Below are positions 17,649-24,652 of a stretch of 64,000 nucleotides of DNA, piece after piece (positions within the stretch are counted from its first letter, which is position 1; every line of letters starts with the position of its first letter). The translations under genes and the position numbers were made by a program. The notes under the pieces were generated by a model. The model did not search any database. It saw nothing but the letters and a program-made list of their open reading frames with translations, and was not told the origin of the DNA. Where the stretch lies: positions 558,001-622,000 of the forward strand of contig NZ_SRKY01000003.1 in NCBI RefSeq assembly GCF_004803475.1, written 5' to 3'. This stretch comes from Aliishimia ponticola. Lineage in GTDB: Bacteria; Pseudomonadota; Alphaproteobacteria; Rhodobacterales; Rhodobacteraceae.

Positions 17649-18944
17649 TCATTCCCCGGCGATGGCGCGCGCCGCTTTCAGCTTTTCGATCCGCAAATCC
17701 GCCGTCAGGGCATGCCCTTCCATTCCCTCCAGCCGGGAAATGCGCGCTGTGGCCGACGCAACGGGCACAATCGCTTCGGGCTCCATCGTCTGCCACGTGG
17801 TGATCTTCAGGAACTTGTGGACACTAAGCCCCCCGGTATAGCGCGCCGCGCGCGATGTCGGCAGAACGTGGTTCGTGCCGCTAGCCTTGTCGCCAAAGGC
17901 CACGGTGGTGTTTTCCCCAAGGAACAGAGAGCCATAGCATTGCAGCTGCTCCAGCCACCATTCCAGATCAGACGCCTGCACCTGCAAATGCTCCGGTGCG
18001 TAGGTGTCAGCGATTCGGGCCATATCCTCGCGGGTGTCGCACAGGATGACCTCGCCCAACTGGTCCCAAGCGGCGCGAGCGGCGGCTGCGTTCAACTCAG
18101 GAAGGGACGCATAGAGGCGCGGGATGATCGCCAGAACGGCTTCGGCCAGAGGGCGATGGGTCGTGGCAAGCCAGACGGGCGAGTTCGCCCCATGCTCTGC
18201 CTGCCCGATCAAATCCCACGCTACGGTTTCGGCATCAGCGCTGGCATCGGCCAGAATCATACTGTCCGTCGGACCGGCGAACATGTCGATCCCAAGCGGG
18301 CCGAACATCTGGCGTTTGGCCTCTGCCACGAATTGGTTGCCGGGGCCGACAAGAATATCGGCGGGTGTACCACCGAAAAAGCCCATCGCCATCGCGCCAA
18401 TGGCCTGCACGCCGCCCATGGCAAGAACGCGGTCCGCGCCGGCCAGATGCATCGCATAAAGCACGGCCGCAGGAATCGCCCCGTCGCGCGGCGGTGTCGC
18501 GGCAGTGATCTGACCGACGCCCGCCGCTTTGGCGGTCGCAATCGTCATCAGCGCAGAGGCAACATGTGCATAGCGCCCGCCGGGCACATAGCAGCCCGCC
18601 GATTGCACGGGGATCACGCGCTGCCCGGCGACAAGCCCCGGACGCAATTCGATTTCCGCTTCCGTAAGTGACGCGCGCTGCGCTTCGGCAAAGCGGCGGA
18701 TATTGTGGTGGGCAAATTCGATGGCGCCCCGATCCGCGCTTGGAACCTCGTCGATCGCCGCTTCCAGCGTTTCGCGCGGGACCAGCACATCGCCTTCCCA
18801 CCCATCGAGCGTCTTGGCGTAATCCAGCGCGGCACCCTCGCCCTCTGCCCGCATGCGCGCAAGCATATCCGCTACGATGCCGGTCACGTCTGCGCCCTCT
18901 GCCGCCTGTGCAACTGTCGCCTTCTTCAGGTAGGTCACGCCCAT
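17649..18944 (-). CDS. Histidinol-dehydrogenase-family protein, catabolic paralogue (HpsN-like)
   Basis: NAD-dependent zinc alcohol/aldehyde dehydrogenase fold, 431 residues. Conserved HisD blocks are present: CYVPGGRYAHVASALMT, GGVQAIGAMA, VGPGNQFVAEAK, the zinc and catalytic region YAPEHLQV with Glu-His, and ASGTNHVLPT. No other histidine gene is near, and it stands opposite a LysR regulator and next to a C-N hydrolase. In marine Rhodobacterales such stand-alone paralogues include HpsN, which oxidises the sulfonate dihydroxypropanesulfonate to sulfolactate. That makes a catabolic role likelier than histidine synthesis, but the substrate is inference. The rest of the Hps pathway is not seen here. 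Confidence 0.8.
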   Translation of the reverse strand: MGVTYLKKATVAQAAEGADVTGIVADMLARMRAEGEGAALDYAKTLDGWEGDVLVPRETLEAAIDEVPSADRGAIEFAHHNIRRFAEAQRASLTEAEIELRPGLVAGQRVIPVQSAGCYVPGGRYAHVASALMTIATAKAAGVGQITAATPPRDGAIPAAVLYAMHLAGADRVLAMGGVQAIGAMAMGFFGGTPADILVGPGNQFVAEAKRQMFGPLGIDMFAGPTDSMILADASADAETVAWDLIGQAEHGANSPVWLATTHRPLAEAVLAIIPRLYASLPELNAAAARAAWDQLGEVILCDTREDMARIADTYAPEHLQVQASDLEWWLEQLQCYGSLFLGENTTVAFGDKASGTNHVLPTSRAARYTGGLSVHKFLKITTWQTMEPEAIVPVASATARISRLEGMEGHALTADLRIEKLKAARAIAGE

Positions 18945-19005
18945 GATATGTTCCCACGATTAACCATGGCGACACTAGCACAGAGCCAGCAAGGAAGGGT
19001 GAAAA

Positions 19006-19036
19006 CGCAAATTCGATTTTTTGAAATCTATTTGCG
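19006..19036. promoter_or_regulatory. Candidate LysR operator between HisD paralogue and LysR gene
   Basis: CGCAAAT at 19006-19012 is mirrored by ATTTGCG at 19030-19036. Inside them GATTT (19015-19019) faces AAATC (19024-19028). A third copy of the half-site, TTGCAAAT, lies at about 19083-19090, close to the LysR start. The arrangement of one strong dyad and one extra half-site across a 167-base divergent promoter is what LysR regulators commonly use. Binding has not been shown. Confidence 0.55.
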
Positions 19037-19111
19037 GTGAGCGCGACGGTTCCGCTTGACGACCCTGCGTCAAGTTTCCAGATTGCAAATACTCTTTGAA
19101 GGATAGCGAAC

Positions 19112-20077
19112 ATGCTGAGCAAGGGTGTCACCCTGCGCGGCCTTGAGGTCTTCGAGGCGATTTCCTCTACCGGAACCGTGGCGGGCGCGGCCAGCCTGAC
19201 CGGGCTGTCACAGCCTGCTGTCAGCCAACAGTTGCGCAATCTGGAAACCGCGCTTGGCACCGATCTGATCGATCACGGCAAACGTCCCATGCGCCTGACC
19301 CCGGCCGGAGAAAGCTTTCGCCGCCGGGCCGAAGCGGCGTTGATGCAGTTGCGCCTGGCGCAGTCCGAACTGACGGTGATGGATCTGGCGCATCTCAGCT
19401 CGCTGTCGTTGGGGCTGATCGACGATTTCGACAATGACCTGACACCGCGGTTGGTGACGATCCTTGCCAAAAGCCTGACGAAATGCCGGTTCCGCCTTGT
19501 GACCGCCCCCAGCCACGAGATCACCCGCGCCATTGCGAACAAACAGTTGCACATGGCCGTGTCCGCCTCTGCCGGGCAGGTATTGCCGGGCGCCGTCGAA
19601 TACCCGCTGGCGCGCGATCCGTTCATCCTTGTGGCCCCGCGCGGCACCTTGTCCGGCGTGCCAAAGGATTTCCGCGCGCTCGATGATCTGCCCTTTCTGC
19701 GCTATGACCGCGAACAGATGATCGGTCGCCAGATCGAAAGCCATCTTGCCCGCCTTCAGGTCGTCTTTCCCGACCGTTTCGAAGTCGGGTCGCATCTGGC
19801 CTTGATGGCAATGGTCGCGCATGGGCTTGGCTGGGCGATCACCACGCCGATGGGCTACATGCGCGCGGGCCGCTTTCACGAGGATGTGGAGGCGTTTGCC
19901 CTGCCCGGTCACAGGTTCTCGCGAACCATCGTTCTGTATGCCGGGGCGGATTGGGCGGGCACCGTGCCGATGGATATCGCACGCACCATGCGTCAGTTGA
20001 TTCAGACCCAGATCATCGAACCCGGCCTCGTGCAATTGCCATGGCTGGCAGGGGATTTCCGGCTGCTCGACAGTTAG
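19112..20077 (+). CDS. LysR-family transcriptional regulator
   Basis: Regulator of 321 residues with an N-terminal winged helix-turn-helix (AAASLTGLSQPAVSQQLRNLE at about 27-47, a textbook LysR recognition region) and a periplasmic-binding-protein-like effector domain from about residue 95. AAGGA precedes the ATG. It is divergent from the HisD paralogue and is the probable regulator of that gene and of the C-N hydrolase behind it. Its stop overlaps the stop of the convergent phosphatase gene by three bases. Confidence 0.92.
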   Translation: MLSKGVTLRGLEVFEAISSTGTVAGAASLTGLSQPAVSQQLRNLETALGTDLIDHGKRPMRLTPAGESFRRRAEAALMQLRLAQSELTVMDLAHLSSLSLGLIDDFDNDLTPRLVTILAKSLTKCRFRLVTAPSHEITRAIANKQLHMAVSASAGQVLPGAVEYPLARDPFILVAPRGTLSGVPKDFRALDDLPFLRYDREQMIGRQIESHLARLQVVFPDRFEVGSHLALMAMVAHGLGWAITTPMGYMRAGRFHEDVEAFALPGHRFSRTIVLYAGADWAGTVPMDIARTMRQLIQTQIIEPGLVQLPWLAGDFRLLDS

Positions 20078-20508
20078 GCGCGCATCGCGATGGCAAGGCT
20101 GCGCACGGCACGGTCCACCAGATCCAGCACTTCTTCGAAATCGCGCGTGTAATACGGATCAGGCACATCCGTGAGGCCATCGCGCGCATAAGGCGCGAAA
20201 AGGCGGACGGGCGTAGTGTTCCCGGCAGGGCGCAGCGCCTCTATCTGCATAAGATTGTTTTCATCCATGGCGAAGATATGGGTGAAGCGGGTGAAATCAT
20301 CGCGCGTGAATTGCCGGGCGCGCAGGTCTGACAGGTCAAGCCCCCGCGCCCGCGCCGCTGTTTGCATCGGGGCATAGGGCGGCTCGCCCACATGCCAATC
20401 CGACGTGCCGGCGCTGTCACAGGAAATGTCCGGGCATTGCTGGCGAAAGGCCGCTTCCGCCAGGGGGGAGCGGCAGATATTCCCGAGACAGACGAAAAGC
20501 ACGTTCAT
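20074..20508 (-). CDS. Low-molecular-weight protein-tyrosine phosphatase
   Basis: Cytoplasmic phosphatase of 144 residues. The P-loop CLGNICRS at residues 7-14 carries the nucleophilic Cys and the phosphate-binding Arg, and the general-acid loop DPYY is near residue 117. The whole family length is present. It is not beside a tyrosine kinase or an exopolysaccharide cluster, so it is more likely a stand-alone phosphatase. The M50 protease gene lies 46 bases downstream of its position and is read in the same direction from further upstream. Confidence 0.92.
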   Translation of the reverse strand: MNVLFVCLGNICRSPLAEAAFRQQCPDISCDSAGTSDWHVGEPPYAPMQTAARARGLDLSDLRARQFTRDDFTRFTHIFAMDENNLMQIEALRPAGNTTPVRLFAPYARDGLTDVPDPYYTRDFEEVLDLVDRAVRSLAIAMRA

Positions 20509-20553
20509 AGCGCATCCTTGTCAAACCAAAGTCAGGCCAGTTTCCGCTCCGGT

Positions 20554-21273
20554 TTAGACCGGGGCGTTCCCCTTTGCCATTTCCCAATGCATCCAGATCG
20601 GCGGCATGAACAGCAAAAGCCAGCCAAACTGAAGATACATCACCAACATGGCCGGAACCCATGCCAGCGCGAAGAACAGGCCGATGACCCCGGCGATCCG
20701 CAGCGCGGCCATCTGCGGGACAAAGCGCAGCAGGCCAAGATGCAGCAAGCGCCCACCATCAAGGGGCTGCACGGGAATCAGGTTCAGGATGAAGAGAAAC
20801 AGGTTGATATGGGCGAACATCGCCAGCTTGGAGTAGATTTCCAGCTTGAACTGCGCCGTTGCGAAATCCGCAGGAGAGAGTTGTTCGCTGAAATCGAACC
20901 CCTGCAATATCCACCACGCGCCCAGCGAGGACAGCGCCCAAAGGGCAAGGTTCACCAAAGGCCCCATTGCCACGATCAGTTCCGACTCGCGCGGGCCGGT
21001 GGCGGCGTGCTGGCAATATCCGCCGCCGCCATAGATCACCACCTTCTGGACAGGCACGCCCTGCACCCATGCGCCCCATGCGTGGCCGAATTCATGCAGG
21101 AAGATGGACAACACCACCATGCCGAACAGGATCAGACCATGGACAAAGGCATCGGGGCTGGCGACCCCGACGCCGATGAAGATCAGCGCAAGAAAGATGA
21201 TGGAAGTCCCGAACTCGACCGGCACACCAAGCGGACCGTTGAAACGGAAAATCGGGGCTTCATTGCCGAACAT
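20554..21273 (-). CDS. Site-2-protease family (M50) membrane metalloprotease
   Basis: Intramembrane zinc protease of 239 residues with about six hydrophobic segments. The zinc motif HEFGH sits in a helix (SIFLHEFGHAWGAW), and the third ligand is in NLIPVQPLDGGRLL, the NPDG-type motif of the family. No PDZ or CBS domain is present. The ATG at 21273 has AGAGG six bases upstream; the upstream 71 codons of the open frame overlap the divergent cobB and are not coding. The substrate is unknown; homologues cleave membrane-bound regulators or remodel proteins in the bilayer. Confidence 0.9.
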   Translation of the reverse strand: MFGNEAPIFRFNGPLGVPVEFGTSIIFLALIFIGVGVASPDAFVHGLILFGMVVLSIFLHEFGHAWGAWVQGVPVQKVVIYGGGGYCQHAATGPRESELIVAMGPLVNLALWALSSLGAWWILQGFDFSEQLSPADFATAQFKLEIYSKLAMFAHINLFLFILNLIPVQPLDGGRLLHLGLLRFVPQMAALRIAGVIGLFFALAWVPAMLVMYLQFGWLLLFMPPIWMHWEMAKGNAPV

Positions 21274-21337
21274 GGGTTGCCTCTTTGAAACTGCTTCGCC
21301 TTGATTAGCGCGTATCGCAACAGAAACCAGCAAAACT

Positions 21338-22036
21338 ATGACAGACATTGTGATTTTGACCGGGGCCGGGATTTCTGCCGAAAGTGGGCTTGGCACATTC
21401 CGGGATGAAGGCGGGCTATGGGCGCAGCACCGTATCGAAGACGTCGCCACGCCCGAAGGGTTCGCCCGCAATCCGCAGTTGGTCACTGAATTCTACAATG
21501 CGCGCCGGGCGCAGGCGGCAACGGCCAAGGCTAATGCGGCGCATGAGGCCTTGGCACGGTTGGAATCCGCGCTGGATGGCTCGGTGACGATCGTGACGCA
21601 GAATGTGGACGGGCTGCATGAACAGGCCGGTGCGCGCAATGTGCTGCATATGCACGGCCAGCTGGATCAAGCGCTGTGCGCCGTATGTGATCATCGCTGG
21701 GCGGCTCCGCTGGAGATGGTGCCCGGCATGGCCTGCCCTTCCTGCAGCGCACCGGCCGCCCGACCCGATATCGTGTGGTTCGGCGAAATCCCCTATCATA
21801 TGGACGAAATCGAACAGGTGTTGTCACAGGCGGACATCTTCGTGTCGATCGGCACGTCGGGGAATGTCTACCCGGCGGCGGGCTTTGTGCAGGCGGCACG
21901 TGCCTATGGCGCGCATACGGTGGAACTGAACCTGGAGCCGTCCGAGGGGGCCAGCCTTTTTGCCGAGCAGCATGTCGGCCGCGCGACGCAGATCGTGCCC
22001 CAATGGGTAAACCGATTGCTGCGCGACGCCGCTTAG
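21338..22036 (+). CDS. cobB: NAD-dependent protein deacylase, sirtuin CobB
   Basis: Class III sirtuin of 232 residues. NAD-binding motifs GAGISAESGLGTFRD and TQNVDGLHEQAG are at the expected places. The catalytic His is in MHGQLD, and the zinc is held by CAVC and CPSC. FYNARR supplies the Tyr and Arg that in CobB and SIRT5 recognise succinyl and malonyl groups, so desuccinylase activity is likely in addition to deacetylation. It is divergent from the M50 protease gene across 64 bases. Confidence 0.95.
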   Translation: MTDIVILTGAGISAESGLGTFRDEGGLWAQHRIEDVATPEGFARNPQLVTEFYNARRAQAATAKANAAHEALARLESALDGSVTIVTQNVDGLHEQAGARNVLHMHGQLDQALCAVCDHRWAAPLEMVPGMACPSCSAPAARPDIVWFGEIPYHMDEIEQVLSQADIFVSIGTSGNVYPAAGFVQAARAYGAHTVELNLEPSEGASLFAEQHVGRATQIVPQWVNRLLRDAA

Positions 22037-22062
22037 GACGCCGCGCAGCCGTCCAATCGGCC

Positions 22063-22539
22063 TTAGTCGGATTTGTGCCCGTGGCCGTGTTTCATGCCGT
22101 GGCCGCCTTTACGCTCATTATCCACCGGCAGTTCGACGACGATGTCACCGGCTTGTTCGAAGGTCAGCGTGATAGAGATTTTCGCCCCCTGCTCCAGCGG
22201 TGCGGGCAGGCCCATGAACATGACGTGATCGCCGCCACGGGCCAACGCATGTTCGCCCCTTGCCGGAACCGCGAAACCGTCTTCGACCTCGCGCATCTTC
22301 ATCACGCCATTCGCGTCCTCGATATGCGTGTGCAACTCGACACGCGGCGCGACATCAGACGAAACCGCAACAAGCCGATCGTCGGACTCACTGTGATTCA
22401 CGATGGTGAAAAAGGCCGCGCCGGTTTTGGCACCGCTGCGGGCATAGGGGTCGATGATCTCGATCTTGGCGTCATCTGCAAAGGCGGGGAGAGTCAGCAG
22501 GGCAACAGCGCCGCCTGCCAGAAATTTCGAAAAGGTCAT
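22063..22539 (-). CDS. Periplasmic copper chaperone, PCu(A)C family
   Basis: Exported protein of 158 residues; a signal peptide ends at PAFA-DD. The copper-binding pattern is present: a His in VELHTHIED, Met residues in VMKMREV, and the closing HVMFMGL. A His/Met-rich tail (GGHGMKHGHGHK) adds extra metal-binding capacity. Family members deliver Cu(I) to the CuA site of cytochrome oxidase. A small exported protein is encoded 35 bases upstream on the same strand and may be part of the same copper function. Confidence 0.92.
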   Translation of the reverse strand: MTFSKFLAGGAVALLTLPAFADDAKIEIIDPYARSGAKTGAAFFTIVNHSESDDRLVAVSSDVAPRVELHTHIEDANGVMKMREVEDGFAVPARGEHALARGGDHVMFMGLPAPLEQGAKISITLTFEQAGDIVVELPVDNERKGGHGMKHGHGHKSD

Positions 22540-22574
22540 ATCGTTTCCTTGATGATGTAGGGTGTTATCTGGGG

Positions 22575-22916
22575 TCAGCCAAACACAGGCGGCGGTCCCC
22601 GTGCCTGCGGTGACGTTACATCAATGGAAACAACGGCCAGTCGGACCGGAATCGGATCGAATGCGACAATACCGGACGGTGCCTGCATGTCGGGCATCTG
22701 CACGCTGAGCGCGACGAAAAGCGCCTGGGCGGCATCAAAGCAAAGTTGTGGTGGGCTGGTCGGACGCCCATCGGCATCCACATAGATCACGGACGTCCCA
22801 TGGCCGGTGCAAAGCACGATCTGCCCATCCGCAGGTGCGCTGACACGCGCAACCGCTGCGCCTTGCGCCGTCAGCACAAGGACAAAGCCAAACAGGATCG
22901 AAAGAACCGTTTTCAT
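22575..22916 (-). CDS. Small exported protein of unknown function
   Basis: Protein of 113 residues with an N-terminal hydrophobic signal (MKTVLSILFGFVLVLTAQGAA). Two cysteines are placed as LCTGHG and LCFDAA, which could form a disulfide or bind a metal. It resembles the DUF2946 type of short exported proteins that often sit next to copper-handling genes, but the resemblance is loose. It precedes the PCu(A)C chaperone gene by 35 bases on the same strand and is probably co-transcribed. Confidence 0.7.
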   Translation of the reverse strand: MKTVLSILFGFVLVLTAQGAAVARVSAPADGQIVLCTGHGTSVIYVDADGRPTSPPQLCFDAAQALFVALSVQMPDMQAPSGIVAFDPIPVRLAVVSIDVTSPQARGPPPVFG

Positions 22917-23035
22917 GGCACGGTTTTAACCATTTCTCGCCTTCGGGAGAAAGCGCCATAACGACACATGTCCCGGCCCATCGGGGTCACACTGGCGCGC
23001 AGTGCACAATGCGTATCCCCCGCCACCGCCGCAAC

Positions 23036-23066
23036 AGAAAAGGCCCCGCACCGAAATGCGAGGCCC
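23036..23066 (-). terminator. Rho-independent terminator of rpmB
   Basis: On the minus strand GGCCTCGCA pairs with TGCGGGGCC (one G-U pair) around a six-base loop and is followed by TTTTCT. It begins about 23 bases after the rpmB stop codon. Confidence 0.8.
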
Positions 23067-23088
23067 TTGAAAAGCAAGAAGGTCGGGA

Positions 23089-23376
23089 TCAGGCCGCGGC
23101 TTGCGCCTTGACGATCTCTTTTTTGACCTTGAGTGCGTTCGCGCTCAGCTCAGTGTCTTTTGCCTTGAGCAGATACGCGTCCAGACCACCGCGGTGATCG
23201 ACGGAACGCAGCGCGCTTGCGGAAATCCGCAGCTTGACACCACGGCCCAGAACTTCGGACTGCAGGGTCACATCATTCAGGTTCGGCAGAAAACGCCGAC
23301 GGGTTTTGTTGTTGGCGTGGCTGACATTGTTGCCAGTCATCGGGCCTTTACCGGTCAATTCGCAAACACGCGACAT
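23089..23376 (-). CDS. rpmB: 50S ribosomal protein L28
   Basis: The 95-residue protein starts [23 protein letters not shown] and continues with [10 protein letters not shown], which is the L28 signature in alphaproteobacteria. I start at ATG 23376; the longer frame adds 26 non-family codons. It stands alone, with its own terminator downstream. The 134 bases between it and meaB hold no gene I can see. Confidence 0.97.
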   Translation of the reverse strand: MSRVCELTGKGPMTGNNVSHANNKTRRRFLPNLNDVTLQSEVLGRGVKLRISASALRSVDHRGGLDAYLLKAKDTELSANALKVKKEIVKAQAAA

Positions 23377-23510
23377 GGGTCTATCCTCGTTTCTTCGGAG
23401 CAGGCCCGTCCGAACGCTCAAGCCTGCCAACGTCAAAGGGCGCTGGCCATGCAACGCCCCGGGGAATCTCGTTCGGTGTCATTAAGAGCCTCGGCAAGGC
23501 GCGTCAAGTG

Positions 23511-24491
23511 TTATGTGGCAGAGCCGTGCAACTGCGCCAGGACCAACTGCGCGGCGGCGGTGGGTGTGGTCTGTGCAGCGGCCACGCGCGCGCCCATTTC
23601 ATCCAGCAATCTGCGTCCTTCGGGGCTGTCCAACGGGGCCAGAAGCCCCTGCCGCACATCCTCTGCCAGCCAATAGCGGGCCTGCGCGGCGCGCGCGTGG
23701 TCCCAGTGGCCTTCGGAGCGGCGCCACGCCACAAGGGTCTGCATTGCGTCCCACGCGGTCTCCAGCCCCGATTGATCCAGCGCCGACACCATCATCGCCT
23801 GCGGATAATCCTGCGGATCCTGTGGGCGCTTGCGCAGCAGACGAAGCGCCCCGGCGTAATCGGCGCAAGTCCGCATCGCGACGGGCTTAAGATCGCCATC
23901 CGCCTTATTCACCAAGATGAGGTCAGCCATCTCCATGATGCCGCGTTTGACCCCCTGCAACTCGTCGCCGCCCGCCGGGGCCAGCAGCAGCACGAAAACA
24001 TCCGAAAGCTGGGCTGCCACAGTCTCCGACTGGCCGACGCCAACGGTCTCGATCAGGACCACGTCGAAACCGGCCGCTTCGCACAGGCTCACAGCTTCGC
24101 GGGTACGACGCCCGACCCCGCCAAGATGCGATTGGCTGGGCGACGGGCGGATAAAGGCGTTGGGATCACGCGCCAGGCGATCCATTCGGGTCTTGTCCCC
24201 AAGGATGGAGCCCCCCGTCCGGGCCGAGGACGGGTCGATTGCCAACACGGCGACGCGCAGCCCACGTTCCGTCAACATCGACCCGAAACTTTCAATGAAG
24301 GTCGATTTCCCGACACCCGGCGTCCCCGACAGGGCAATACGCACCGCCTGACGGTCTTTCGGCAAGGCTTCGAGCAGATCGAGCGCCTGCGCGCGGTGAT
24401 CCGCGCGCCCGCTTTCCACCAAGGTGATCGCACGGGCCAGCGCACGGCGCTCGCCAGCGACAAGGCGGGACTTGAGGTCTTCCGTATTCAT
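23511..24491 (-). CDS. meaB: Methylmalonyl-CoA mutase-associated GTPase MeaB/ArgK
   Basis: G3E P-loop GTPase of 326 residues that protects and loads cobalamin into methylmalonyl-CoA mutase. Motifs in order: GTPGVGKST (P-loop), AIDPSSARTGGSILGDKTRM (switch region), ETVGVGQSE and NKADGD (base recognition). The ATG at 24491 is preferred; the 30 codons before it run into the hairpin pair in the divergent promoter. The mutase gene is not in this window. Confidence 0.93.
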   Translation of the reverse strand: MNTEDLKSRLVAGERRALARAITLVESGRADHRAQALDLLEALPKDRQAVRIALSGTPGVGKSTFIESFGSMLTERGLRVAVLAIDPSSARTGGSILGDKTRMDRLARDPNAFIRPSPSQSHLGGVGRRTREAVSLCEAAGFDVVLIETVGVGQSETVAAQLSDVFVLLLAPAGGDELQGVKRGIMEMADLILVNKADGDLKPVAMRTCADYAGALRLLRKRPQDPQDYPQAMMVSALDQSGLETAWDAMQTLVAWRRSEGHWDHARAAQARYWLAEDVRQGLLAPLDSPEGRRLLDEMGARVAAAQTTPTAAAQLVLAQLHGSAT

Positions 24492-24567
24492 ACGCCGTTG
24501 ATGGCGCGGCACCGCGTCAAGAGCAAGCCGGAAACCGATGCCGGGCCGGACATCCAGCCACAGGCGA

Positions 24568-24614
24568 CCGGAAACTGACACAGTTTCCGGTCCGTTTTCT
24601 GTGCCAGAAAACGG
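24568..24614. repeat. Two back-to-back perfect hairpins upstream of hrpB
   Basis: The first palindrome, 24568-24590, has 10-base arms CCGGAAACTG and CAGTTTCCGG around ACA. The second, 24592-24614, has 10-base arms CCGTTTTCTG and CAGAAAACGG around TGC. One base separates them. Both follow CCG-N4-CTG-N3-CAG-N4-CGG, with the N4 parts different yet fully complementary within each hairpin. They lie between the divergent meaB and hrpB starts. They could be twin operators for an unlinked dimeric regulator or structured leader RNA. I see no protein gene nearby to account for them. Confidence 0.65.
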
Positions 24615-24652
24615 GCCCTACACATGCCGGGCGCACTTGGTTAGGAAACAGC

